A stretch of DNA of 64,000 nt from Desulfallas thermosapovorans DSM 6562 (lineage in GTDB: Bacteria; Bacillota; Desulfotomaculia; Desulfotomaculales; Desulfallaceae), in NCBI RefSeq assembly GCF_008124625.1, contig NZ_VNHM01000006.1:62001-126000 (forward strand). The letters are read 5' to 3'. The translations under genes were made by a program, and so were the position numbers. The notes beneath the pieces are model-generated. The model had not been told where the DNA came from and searched no databases. It saw nothing but the letters and a program-made list of their open reading frames with translations. Positions 7,684-16,170 of the stretch are shown piece by piece. Every line of letters begins with the position of its first letter. Position 1 is the stretch's first letter.

Positions 7684-9645
7684 TTATTCCGCTTTAAACT
7701 TGGCCGCCATTTGCTGCAATTCCAGGGCAATGTCGGCCAGTTCTTGCGCTTCACCGGCCAGCTGCTGTATGGTGGAAGAGATTTGCTGGCTGGCTGAAGA
7801 AAGCTGCTGGGTACCCTCATTGACTTGATCCGAGCTAATAGCCAGGTTCTTGATCATATCGGTATTTTTGATTATTGAACGGGTTATTTCGTCCAGCGCC
7901 GTTCCTGCTTTACCGGCCAGCACAACCCCTTCTTCCACTCCGGACACGCTCTGTTTCGTGGCCGCTATAGCCTTATCCACACCTCCTTGCACCTGCTTAA
8001 TCAGACCGGTAATTTCATCGGCGGCCCGTCCGGACTGTTCAGCAAGTTTACGTACTTCTTCGGCCACCACTGCAAATCCCCTGCCGTGCTCCCCTGCCCT
8101 GGCAGCCTCAATGGCAGCATTGAGAGCCAGCAAATTTGTCTGTTCAGCTATGTCGATAATGGCACCAGTAATTTGACCAATACGATTTGATTGACGCCCC
8201 AAATCCTCCACTGCCCCGGAGAGCATTTTGCTGTTTTCGGCAATGATATTAATTTTATCCAATGCCTGGCTCACAGCGGCATGGCCTTCCCCGGCCACCT
8301 CCCGCATACGCATCGATTCCTTTTCGGCCTCCCGGGCATTGTCCGCGCTTTGTTGGGAGGTGGCCGCCACCTCACCGGTGGTCCCGGTCACCTCTTCCAT
8401 GGCTGCACTCACCTGTTGCCCGGAAGCGGCCAATTCCTGGCTGTGGGAAGATAGTTTGAAGGAATTGTCCTGTACTTTGGCCACTATGTCCCGCAAGCTG
8501 TTAATCATTTGATTAAAGCCACCCGCCAGGTCACCAATCTCATCGGCTGTATTGACCCGCACTTGCTTAGTTAAATCCCCCCGGGCCACCTGCCGGACGC
8601 TATCCAAAATTTCATTGATGGGCTGAACCATTTTTTGGGCAACCACCAGCATTAACGCCAGTCCCACCAGTACCGCGACGATTCCCAGTACCAGGATATA
8701 ATTACGCAGGCTATATACAGGGGCAAGAAAATCATTTACCGGTGAAGTGAGAGCTATGGACCACCCCATACCCTCATAGCCGCCCCAGCCGTCCAGGGGG
8801 ACATAGGCCACATATTTATCCACCCCTTCGAAGGAGTAACGTGCAAAACCGCTTTCGCCCCGGATCATTTTTTGACCGGCAGTCGCCAGCTCTTCCACAC
8901 CCAATTGCAGTACATTGTCCCGCAAGATCATTTCCCTTACGGGGTGTGCCATAAATACTCCTTCTTTGTTAATAATATAAGCATACCCGCTTTTACCCGC
9001 CTCTTGCTGGGCAACGGCAAATTCGTCCACCATGGCCCAAATACTGTCCTCCAATATCAAACGGGTAGTAATTGTGCCGATAATATTGCCGTCATCATCC
9101 CTAACCGGACCGGCAAAATTTATAATCGGTTTTTGCAAGTCAATGGATAATCTAACATCAGATATGTACAAATTACCTTGAATGGCGGATTTAAACCATT
9201 CCAATTCATTTTTCATCATCCCCACAGTACCGTCGCTATCAGCAATCTGCAGCCCCTTTGTATCTGTCAGGGAAATGGTATCATAGTGTCCGTAATCCGC
9301 TTTAAATTTACTGAGCAGGGCCGACTTTTCCTCCGCCGGGGCCTTGGCATCCATTAATAAAGGATGTTCGGCCATAATCAGCACATCCCGGCTGCGCTCA
9401 TAGATATATTTGTCTATCATATCAGCATATATTTTACCATTATTCAAAAGCATTTCTTCAGTAAATTTAAACAGCATATCCCCGGATTTATTATACGATA
9501 GATAACCAATTGATAATACTAAAATAACTATTATTACCGTGGAAAATAAAGCCAGTTTCGTTTTAATGCCAATACGCACCTGCCCGGCATAAAACACCCG
9601 CTGTTTTATGCCTGTCACCACCTTTCTGTATACTATTTGCGACAT
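7684..9645 (-). CDS. methyl-accepting chemotaxis protein with dCache-type sensor
   Basis: The 653-aa transmembrane chemoreceptor has a first membrane helix (residues about 30-48, [19 protein letters not shown]), an extracellular dCache-like domain of about 260 residues with PAS-like segments ([12 protein letters not shown]), a second helix ([20 protein letters not shown]) and a HAMP domain. The cytoplasmic signalling hairpin contains the highly conserved tip ([19 protein letters not shown] then [16 protein letters not shown]). It should signal to CheA/CheW. The ligand is unknown. The start is uncertain: ATG 9645 has no good ribosome site, while AAAGGTGGTGA lies about 20 bases inside the frame. 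Confidence 0.93.
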   Translation of the reverse strand: MSQIVYRKVVTGIKQRVFYAGQVRIGIKTKLALFSTVIIVILVLSIGYLSYNKSGDMLFKFTEEMLLNNGKIYADMIDKYIYERSRDVLIMAEHPLLMDAKAPAEEKSALLSKFKADYGHYDTISLTDTKGLQIADSDGTVGMMKNELEWFKSAIQGNLYISDVRLSIDLQKPIINFAGPVRDDDGNIIGTITTRLILEDSIWAMVDEFAVAQQEAGKSGYAYIINKEGVFMAHPVREMILRDNVLQLGVEELATAGQKMIRGESGFARYSFEGVDKYVAYVPLDGWGGYEGMGWSIALTSPVNDFLAPVYSLRNYILVLGIVAVLVGLALMLVVAQKMVQPINEILDSVRQVARGDLTKQVRVNTADEIGDLAGGFNQMINSLRDIVAKVQDNSFKLSSHSQELAASGQQVSAAMEEVTGTTGEVAATSQQSADNAREAEKESMRMREVAGEGHAAVSQALDKINIIAENSKMLSGAVEDLGRQSNRIGQITGAIIDIAEQTNLLALNAAIEAARAGEHGRGFAVVAEEVRKLAEQSGRAADEITGLIKQVQGGVDKAIAATKQSVSGVEEGVVLAGKAGTALDEITRSIIKNTDMIKNLAISSDQVNEGTQQLSSASQQISSTIQQLAGEAQELADIALELQQMAAKFKAE

Positions 9646-9706
9646 ATATCACATTCGTTTGCTAAAATTTTACTCCACGGTTAAATCTTTGTCAAACAAT
9701 ATCATA

Positions 9707-10954
9707 TTAGATCCCGGGCATTATCAATGCCGCTTCGGGCATAACGACGGCCCGGTAATTATCGCCATGCTTGCGGGTAACAATTTTTAACGCCTCTTCA
9801 AAATCCGCAGCCGGGGTCATAAAAAAGTTACGCACCGTGTGTCCAGGCATAGAAGAAATCAAAATCACGGAGATTTTTTCCACCAGCTCGGCCAGCAAGT
9901 ATGCTTTATGGCCTCCCAAAACAAATCCTTTTTTCAGCCTGGCAGTAATGTCCCGGGGATTTTTGGCCCCAGCGACCCAGTTTTCCAACACAGCATTTCC
10001 CACCCCCTGGGCACACTGGGCGCAAATCACCAGAGTCCCTCCTTCGGTAATCAGCTTGGCCGCATTGCGCATGGATTTAATGGCCTGGTATAAATTAATA
10101 TCCCGGGGATATCCCCCGGCACTGGCTAATCCCACCTCAGCCTGTTTTTCGCCACTCACTTGCACTGCCTTGCGGCACAAATCAACCCCCGCCAGCCAGG
10201 CTTTTTCGGGGTCACCGGCCACCACCTGAACCGGTCTGTGCTCGCTATCCGCCACAACATTGATAATAAAATCGGGCCGGACCAAACCCATTGCTTCCAT
10301 CATGATACGATGCACAGGGTTACCATCCAGTTTTCCCGCACCTATGCCCCCTGTGGTGAGTAATGCATGATTGGCCGACACGGCTTCCATACCGGCCACC
10401 CCGGGGAGAATTGATTTACGTCCCCCGGAGAAACCGGCTAACTCATGGGGCGCGATGAGCCCGGTGAGAATAAGCATATCCGCCCCGGCCACCAGGGGGT
10501 TTACCCCCAGTTTACACCCGTTGCTCAACATACCCATATAAACAAGCTCACCCCGGCAGTCGTGATTAATAATCCTGTAACCCTGCACCGCCGGTCCCAG
10601 TGACCGGGCATGTTCTTCCCCAGTATTGCCCCGGTGCGCCCCGGTGGCCACCACAAAAGTTATGGCAGTCTTATTAACTCCAGCCTCCTCCAGGTCCCTT
10701 AACAGGGCAGCCAACAGGAAACGGTACGGAGTGGGGCGGGTGTGGTCATTAACAACTATGGCAACTTGCTCCGGGCGTCTTTCTTTAACCAGCTGGGACA
10801 GCGCCGGGGAAGCAATGGGATTTTGCATAGCCGCCACAGACAAAGACCAGGGGTCGTCTATTTGAGGGAAACAAGGTTTAATTACGCTTTGCACGTGATT
10901 ATCAGGCAGGTCAAGGCTCAGTTCGCCATGCCCGTATTTCATTTTGCATTGCAT
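9707..10954 (-). CDS. larA: LarA-family (nickel-dependent lactate racemase-like) protein
   Basis: The 415-aa protein belongs to the LarA/DUF2088 family, whose founder racemises lactate with a covalently bound nickel-pincer cofactor. Visible hallmarks are VNDHTRPTP near residue 70, HRGN at about 107 and the GLIAPHELAGFSGGRKSILPG block at about 165-185. The last block carries the His and the cofactor-binding Lys, and is followed by NHALL. No larB, larC or larE gene for making the cofactor is in the window, so it could use distant maturation genes or be a paralogue with another 2-hydroxyacid substrate. Lactate is a common electron donor for sulfate reducers, which fits but does not prove the role. 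Confidence 0.8.
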   Translation of the reverse strand: MQCKMKYGHGELSLDLPDNHVQSVIKPCFPQIDDPWSLSVAAMQNPIASPALSQLVKERRPEQVAIVVNDHTRPTPYRFLLAALLRDLEEAGVNKTAITFVVATGAHRGNTGEEHARSLGPAVQGYRIINHDCRGELVYMGMLSNGCKLGVNPLVAGADMLILTGLIAPHELAGFSGGRKSILPGVAGMEAVSANHALLTTGGIGAGKLDGNPVHRIMMEAMGLVRPDFIINVVADSEHRPVQVVAGDPEKAWLAGVDLCRKAVQVSGEKQAEVGLASAGGYPRDINLYQAIKSMRNAAKLITEGGTLVICAQCAQGVGNAVLENWVAGAKNPRDITARLKKGFVLGGHKAYLLAELVEKISVILISSMPGHTVRNFFMTPAADFEEALKIVTRKHGDNYRAVVMPEAALIMPGI

Positions 10955-11032
10955 TGGCTCACCTTATCTCAAAAAGTAGAATATGACGCTCCGCGATGAC
11001 GTTATAGTCTCTTGAATACCGAATTTATACAC

Positions 11033-11073
11033 AAAAAAATCCGTTTGGCAACTAATTTAGTTTAACCAAACGG
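11033..11073 (-). terminator. intrinsic terminator of the radical SAM/small membrane gene unit
   Basis: On the minus strand CCGTTTGG (11073-11066) pairs with CCAAACGG (11048-11041), with an inner ACTAA/TTAGT helix. A run of seven T follows (plus-strand A-run 11033-11039). It marks the 3' end of the transcript that includes the two genes at 11.1-12.4 kb. Confidence 0.75.
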
Positions 11074-11088
11074 GTTTACGATATGCAG

Positions 11089-11238
11089 TTAACCGGCCAG
11101 CCACATGATAAAAAACATAAGTAACGAACAGCCCGTAAAAAACAAAAAGATAAGTAAAAATACCGGATCAACAGCCAGGCGGCCAATGATTATTTTCTTA
11201 GGCCCGCTTTGCTTATCATGCCCGTTTCTGTTGGACAA
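11089..11238 (-). CDS. small single-pass membrane protein
   Basis: The protein is about 49 aa, with a basic N-terminus (SNRNGHDKQSGPKK) and one hydrophobic helix (PVFLLIFLFFTGCSLLMFFIMWLAG) at its C-terminus. The best start is TTG 11238, with GGAGGG five bases upstream; ATG 11244 touches that site and 11274 is also open. A strong terminator 16 bp downstream and the radical SAM gene 18 bp or more upstream on the same strand suggest co-transcription. Function is unknown. The ribosome site and terminator support it as a real gene. Confidence 0.5.
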   Translation of the reverse strand: MSNRNGHDKQSGPKKIIIGRLAVDPVFLLIFLFFTGCSLLMFFIMWLAG

Positions 11239-11292
11239 ATTCATCCCTCCGTGCCAATATACAACCCGCACCATAACCGCCGGAGCCAGACA

Positions 11293-12438
11293 TTACACAA
11301 ATTGGCGACGCATCCTGGCCAACTCCGCCTGTAGTTTTTCCGGGCTGTTTATTTTGTTGAGCAAATTCTCCACATACCCAACTCTGTTTCGGTCCCGCAT
11401 GTCATTCATATTTACAAAAACCCCGGCCCGCCTGCCTAGCTGAAAAATCGCTTTTTCTTTCGGTGTCATGTCCAGGTAGCGATCTATAATACCCAAAAGC
11501 CTTTCCCGGTCAGCGGGTAAGGTACCTTCAAGTTCCTGCAGTAAATTTAAAACGTGGTCACTGACCACCGTTACATTGACCCCTGATAATGATGCCAGCA
11601 GCAACCGCTGCTCTGTCACTGCTTCATCCTCATCTAATGGCGTAAAATCACCGCTTAACATCATTTCATATAATGGTGTGTTTTTGCGCACCGCCAGTGT
11701 CCTAAAACGGATAAAATCCGGTTTTCCCTGGTTAATTACGGCGGCGGTTTCCAGGGCATGTTCCCGGGAATGCTCCCTGCCACCTAAACCCGGTATGATA
11801 TACCAGCAGAGGGATATACCCGCCGCTGCAATTTTTTGGCCCGCTTCTACCAACTGTTTGGCGGTAATCCCCTTGCGGACCTTTTTCAATACTATATCAG
11901 AACCCGATTCCATACCCATGTGTATCCTAACCAGCCCCGCCTCCCGCAATTCCCGCAATTCCCCGGGGTTCTTTCTGGAGGCAGTGTCAGCCCTGGCGTA
12001 GGTAGTTATTCTTTCCACCGATGGCCAGGTGGCCCGCACATACTTTATAATATGCACCAAATCAGAAGTCTTTAAGATAAGCGAATTGGCATCTTGCAAG
12101 AAAACATTTTTCGCACCTTGATATAGCCACCAGGCCACATGGTAATGCAGATAACCATAAACGGCCCCCGCCTCACTTACCACCTGTCCGTTGATTCGTC
12201 CTCCCCATCCCTTGTCCCGGGAAATCTGTCTGACCTGTTCGGTTACCATGGCCAGCGTGTCTATATCCCGCTTGATCTCCTCAATCGCACGCCTGCTGAA
12301 CTGTTTGCCGTTATAAGTGCTGCAAAAAGCGCATTTGTTCCAAGGGCAATTTCTGGTAACCCGAATAAGCAAACTGGATGCCTCGCTGGGCGGCCTTATT
12401 GGACCTTGCTCGACATGCAAAAAAATCCCCCCGCTCAT
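11293..12438 (-). CDS. radical SAM protein
   Basis: The 381-aa protein has the Fe4S4 motif CPWNKCAFC about 30 residues from the preferred start (ATG 12438, MSGGIFLHVEQG). This is a CxxxxCxxC spacing like that of Elp3/HemN-related and oxidoreductase-type radical SAM enzymes. Later blocks (SEAGAVYGYLHYHVAWWLYQG, ARADTA, GMESGSD, IPGLGG) fit the SAM-binding barrel of the B12-independent class. A TTG at 12489 would add 17 residues. Substrate is unknown. It is followed by a small membrane protein gene and a terminator, so the two probably form one unit. Confidence 0.88.
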   Translation of the reverse strand: MSGGIFLHVEQGPIRPPSEASSLLIRVTRNCPWNKCAFCSTYNGKQFSRRAIEEIKRDIDTLAMVTEQVRQISRDKGWGGRINGQVVSEAGAVYGYLHYHVAWWLYQGAKNVFLQDANSLILKTSDLVHIIKYVRATWPSVERITTYARADTASRKNPGELRELREAGLVRIHMGMESGSDIVLKKVRKGITAKQLVEAGQKIAAAGISLCWYIIPGLGGREHSREHALETAAVINQGKPDFIRFRTLAVRKNTPLYEMMLSGDFTPLDEDEAVTEQRLLLASLSGVNVTVVSDHVLNLLQELEGTLPADRERLLGIIDRYLDMTPKEKAIFQLGRRAGVFVNMNDMRDRNRVGYVENLLNKINSPEKLQAELARMRRQFV

Positions 12439-12489
12439 ATAACACCGTTGTAAGACGGTAACATTCTTGAAAAAAGTATATATTACCAA

Positions 12490-12972
12490 CGGAAGTACTG
12501 CAAGCCTGTAGAAAAACCATCTACCAAGGTAACAAGGTAAAAAAATTTCAATTGATTGTGAAAAACTTTACAAGTGCCTGTTGACAAATGTAGTGACATA
12601 TATATACTTATTATTAAGTAATCAATTAGGTAATAACCGGCTCATTTGTTCACTAAAGCAACTCCATGTCAAGCGTGGGTACTTGAGTAGGAATAGCCAT
12701 TTGGGGGAGGTATGAACAAGGATACCTTTGCAATAAGCCGGAAGGGAAGTGATAATGACAAGAAGAAAGAAGTATTTTTTTTCACTACATTTGTGAAATT
12801 TTTCACCATCTTAGCCCAATCAAATTAGGGGTTAAGGACTCATTTAATTAGAATTTTTGTCATTGCCCCGGGGACCCCTTGACCCCGGAGTAGATACCAC
12901 AGTTATCGATTTGGATATTTCAGTATTAACCGTTATTCATCTTCAATCGTTTAAAAAAAGGGGGGCAAACCC
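12490..12972 (+). other. long 5' region of the TauE gene, structured
   Basis: About 480 bp lie between the divergent radical SAM and TauE/SafE genes. I see a short candidate ORF (12712-12828), an AGGTAT...ATACCT hairpin around its start, and a CCGGGG...CCCCGG hairpin near 12868-12893. AT-rich promoter-like DNA lies near 12600. No known riboswitch class was recognised. A long leader before a transporter gene leaves room for regulation. Confidence 0.35.
12712..12828 (+). CDS. candidate 38-aa leader ORF upstream of the TauE exporter
   Basis: An ATG at 12712 follows TTTGGGGGAGGT and opens a 38-codon frame, beginning MNKDTFAISRKGSDNDKKKE and continuing with FFFTTFVKFFTILAQSN. The ribosome site is strong but almost touches the ATG, and both sit in a small hairpin. 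It could be a leader peptide or chance. No function can be assigned. Confidence 0.25.
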   Translation: MNKDTFAISRKGSDNDKKKEVFFFTTFVKFFTILAQSN

Positions 12973-14265
12973 ATGAGGAGAGTCTACGAGGGCATGATGC
13001 AGGCCTCAAGGTCATATGCCCGGTGGGAGATAGCAAACTCCAACGCCATATTAAGAGATCGCAAAAGAGTATTCCTTTTATTCGTTATGCTTTTGCCTGT
13101 AATTATCCCGGCCATTGCCCACGCCGCAAGCGGCACCGGATTACCGGAGATAATCGGAGGTAAATCAGCTTACGGTCCTTCATATTATAACCCGACCATC
13201 TTTTACGGCTCCATATTGGTGGGTCTTGCCGCAGGTCTAATCACAGGGTGTGTAGGCGCCGGCGGCGGATTTATCATCACCCCCGCCCTGATGACCATGG
13301 GTGTTAAAGGGATTATGGCCGTAGGTACCGACCAATTCCATATTTTTGCCAAATCCATTATGGGCACTGTGGTGCACAAAAAACTTGGCAACGTCCATGT
13401 TGGTTTGGCCATAGCATTCTTATGCGGTTCACTGCTGGGAGTTACCGCAGGCGGCATGCTGAACAGGGCGCTTTTTACCATGAACCCTGCATTAAGTGGT
13501 TTTGTAATAAATACCGTATATGTTATTATGCTTGGCTTCTTAGCCATTTATGCATTAAGCGACTTCTTCAGATCCAGAAAATCCGGAAATTCCAGCAATG
13601 CCCACGGTCACGGCGGAGGATCTACCGATCTTACCAGTATAGCAAGAAAAATGCAATCAGCCAAGATTCCGCCCATGATAACCTTTGACCAGGATATCTA
13701 TCCCGGCGGCAGGAAAATTTCCGGCGTATTCGTGGCTATTTGCGGATCCATCGTCGGCTTCATGGCCGCGATCATGGGTGTAGGCGGCGGTTTTTTAACC
13801 TTCCCCATGTTCGTATATGGCCTCGGCGTATCATCCTTTACCACTGTAGGCACTGATATTTTGCAAATTATCTTTACCGCCGGTTTTGGTGCCATTACCC
13901 AGTATGCAATTTACGGTTATGTGTTCTACACCCTGGCCATGGGCATGCTGGTGGGTTCCCTGCTGGGCATTCAAGTGGGGGCCATGACCACCAAGGTTGT
14001 ATCCGGTGCCACTATTAACGGTTTTTACGCCATCACCATCCTGGCGGGCTTTGTAAACAGGCTGTTTGATATGCCCAAAAACCTCCAGCAAATGGGCTAT
14101 ATTTCAATAAGCTCTGGAACAGTTAGCCTTATTTCACAGATTGGCGCAGTTGTCTTCTTTGCCATTGTCGGAATTTTTGCCGCCTGGGTCATAGGGGTAT
14201 TTATCAAGAGCGTACCCAGATTGCGGGAAGAAGCAGCACTGGCCTCCGGCGGAAAGGGGGAATGA
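12973..14265 (+). CDS. TauE/SafE (TSUP) family anion exporter, large form with N-terminal extension
   Basis: The 430-aa membrane protein has two TauE/SafE repeats. Each begins with the glycine-rich helix typical of the family: AAGLITGCVGAGGGFIITPALMTMG and FMAAIMGVGGGFLTFPMFVYG. Family members export sulfite, sulfonates or other organosulfur anions. It is longer than the usual 250 aa because of an N-terminal arm with a membrane segment (FLLFVMLLPVIIPAIAHA) and a soluble loop between repeats containing a His-rich patch (SSNAHGHGGGS). The start ATG 12973 follows GGGGGG. The next gene begins 4 bp downstream and is surely translated with it. Confidence 0.88.
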   Translation: MRRVYEGMMQASRSYARWEIANSNAILRDRKRVFLLFVMLLPVIIPAIAHAASGTGLPEIIGGKSAYGPSYYNPTIFYGSILVGLAAGLITGCVGAGGGFIITPALMTMGVKGIMAVGTDQFHIFAKSIMGTVVHKKLGNVHVGLAIAFLCGSLLGVTAGGMLNRALFTMNPALSGFVINTVYVIMLGFLAIYALSDFFRSRKSGNSSNAHGHGGGSTDLTSIARKMQSAKIPPMITFDQDIYPGGRKISGVFVAICGSIVGFMAAIMGVGGGFLTFPMFVYGLGVSSFTTVGTDILQIIFTAGFGAITQYAIYGYVFYTLAMGMLVGSLLGIQVGAMTTKVVSGATINGFYAITILAGFVNRLFDMPKNLQQMGYISISSGTVSLISQIGAVVFFAIVGIFAAWVIGVFIKSVPRLREEAALASGGKGE

Positions 14266-14269
14266 CTTC

Positions 14270-14980
14270 ATGATCACCAATAAGAAAACATTCACCCTGG
14301 GTATTGTGTTAATGTTTTCATTTATGGCTGTGTTCGCCTTTATAATGTCGCCTTCCTTCGGCAACGGCCGAAACGGCCTGGAATATGCCGATGACATGTT
14401 TAACTCGCTTTCCAAGGGCTCCGCCTACTTTATTGAAGAAGAAATGGGGAAGGCGGATCAGATGACCGGCCATGAAATTAATGTGACGATCGCGGCGGCT
14501 GATAACACCCAAGCTCAAACCTGGGAAAAACTTTACACCGCTGCCGGCGCTGATATCAGCGTTAGCGGCACTGAACTCACCCTGAGTGGCGATCTTGGCG
14601 GTATTCTTAAAGCAGCCATTGCTGACAGCGATGCCATGTACAACAACCAGGGTGACCGGATTGCCGGCAGTTATGGTGTGGAGGCCAAGGTTGCAGTCTA
14701 TGGCTGGCACACTTCATTTAAGGCCATAAGCGCTGCCCTGGAGAAGCAGCAAAGTTTCGCGGAATCTGCTGCCATCCAGAGTGTCATGCAAAAAGCCCTG
14801 GAACCCTCTTACAATTACTATGGCATTGAACCCAAAAAGGTTGCGGACTATGCAGCAGTTGTCATTTTGTTACTGGTCTTCTACGTTGTGTATACCATGT
14901 GGTACGGTTTCGCCATCTACTTTTTGGCTGATGGTTTCGGCATTACCGCCACCAAATCGGCCCAAAAGGTTCAAGCTTAA
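14270..14980 (+). CDS. unknown bitopic membrane protein partnered with TauE
   Basis: The 236-aa protein is encoded 4 bp after the TauE/SafE gene. It has an N-terminal membrane helix (FTLGIVLMFSFMAVFAFIMS), an extracytoplasmic domain of about 150 residues (alpha/beta, many Ala and Thr) and a C-terminal membrane helix (AAVVILLLVFYVVYTMWYGFA). I recognise no family. The two-helix topology and tight coupling suggest an accessory subunit of the exporter, perhaps a substrate-receiving domain on the outside. A terminator follows at 15032. Confidence 0.8.
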   Translation: MITNKKTFTLGIVLMFSFMAVFAFIMSPSFGNGRNGLEYADDMFNSLSKGSAYFIEEEMGKADQMTGHEINVTIAAADNTQAQTWEKLYTAAGADISVSGTELTLSGDLGGILKAAIADSDAMYNNQGDRIAGSYGVEAKVAVYGWHTSFKAISAALEKQQSFAESAAIQSVMQKALEPSYNYYGIEPKKVADYAAVVILLLVFYVVYTMWYGFAIYFLADGFGITATKSAQKVQA

Positions 14981-14983
14981 CGA

Positions 14984-15062
14984 AACCGGGTAAGGCCCGA
15001 CCAAGCTAACCCGGTTCCCTCTCGCTACTATACTGCCAGCAGTAATGCCGGCAGTTTTTTTT
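14984..15062 (+). terminator. tandem hairpins ending the TauE operon
   Basis: AACCGGGT (14984-14991) pairs with ACCCGGTT (15009-15016). Then ACTGCC and GGCAGT close a second hairpin (15032-15054) followed by a run of eight T. The second is a typical intrinsic terminator. Confidence 0.75.
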
Positions 15063-15096
15063 ATCTATTTTGTATATATATCTTACTGTATTTCAA

Positions 15097-15537
15097 CTAA
15101 GCGTACCGATAGCCCGAGGAAAAACGCGCCAGATAAGTTGGACCGTCCATTTCCCAATACCCCGCAGGAGGTTTGGCATTATGGCGTATCGAAGCCACGG
15201 AGAATTTCTGGCTACTAACCACCAGGGAGCTACAATCGTTTAACTGCACCTTCTCTCCCGGTCCGATAATCCGGTAATTCCCCTGGTACCCTATAGCTTC
15301 AAAAACACATATATAGCAATCACCGGTATCAATTGATGTTACGGGAGGCATATTATAAAAATTTCGAATTGATGTATTGGGTATCAGGGGGTAAGAAAAG
15401 TTGCCGTGCCAAATGCGAGCTTTCTTTGTAATATTTGGTGCACTAAAAAAACCTTCCAAAGATTTTAACAAGTGCTGCATTACATTTGCTATTCCCAACT
15501 CAAAACCGTGATTACTTGTTTGGGATATACTCGACAT
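15097..15537 (-). CDS. hypothetical protein with possible beta/gamma-crystallin-like domain
   Basis: The 146-aa protein starts at ATG 15537 behind GGGTGGTGAG. The N-terminal half is not recognised. The C-terminal half has features of a crystallin or I36-inhibitor-type Greek-key motif: ICVFEAIGYQGNYRIIGPGE followed by QLNDCSSLVV and FSVASIR. No signal peptide is seen. It stands alone, convergent with the TauE operon. The domain call is a weak pattern match; the reading frame and ribosome site are good. Confidence 0.6.
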   Translation of the reverse strand: MSSISQTSNHGFELGIANVMQHLLKSLEGFFSAPNITKKARIWHGNFSYPLIPNTSIRNFYNMPPVTSIDTGDCYICVFEAIGYQGNYRIIGPGEKVQLNDCSSLVVSSQKFSVASIRHNAKPPAGYWEMDGPTYLARFSSGYRYA

Positions 15538-16170
15538 TTTTACTCACCACCCTTTTCGTATATAATAACCAACTCCTGAAAATCAGGAACCGTTTTCATG
15601 CCGAAAAGCAAATTTTGCAAACCTAAAACCCATTAACTAAAGTCTAGTGTTTCACAAATTAATCTTTTCGGTTTGGGATACCTGATTATATTTTACCTTG
15701 TCACCACATTTTTTAGCAAGCTTTTTTTGCGAGAATAGCGATATATAACATCTTTTTATTAATGTGGTTTTATTATTTGTCATTGGTTTTAATCTTTTAC
15801 TTGGGTGGTGTAAAAAAATAGGCTGCCCATTAAATATGGACAACCTATCGTTGTTCGATTCGGCAAAGGAGCAATTTGAAACTTAATCAAATATATATTA
15901 TCAAGAAACACCCAATATGTCAACATTAAATTAGAACATTTAAAGTAAAATAGCAAAACATCGATAAACCAGGGTTACACGAATTATTACAATAAAGCAT
16001 TTGACCTTACAATATCTTAACAAAGAAGGATTTCCGCACTTTTATAGAGAATCATATTGTATGCCATGTAATAGGAAATATAATGATACAGGCTTCATAA
16101 TATATTTCATCATATATCAGGATAAATCGCTTATAACCCCTATCTCCGGCACAACAAGGAGGGTATCCAC
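15538..16170. other. AT-rich intergenic region without convincing gene
   Basis: The region is AT-rich on both strands. An imperfect hairpin (ATAGGCTG...CAACCTAT, 15820-15848) resembles the ATAGCTGTC...GACAACTAT hairpin at 19265-19290 beside the transposase gene, so it may be a remnant of a mobile element. The AMP-ligase gene's ribosome site (AAGGAGGG) is at its right end. Confidence 0.4.

Noticed and set aside
12490-12972. A known riboswitch in the TauE leader
   Set aside because: I compared the stretch by eye with the c-di-GMP, fluoride and Moco consensus patterns and saw no match; only simple hairpins remain.
15652-15843. A 63-codon minus-strand frame in AT-rich DNA
   Set aside because: There is no clear ribosome site, the composition is AT-driven and the frame crosses an imperfect hairpin.
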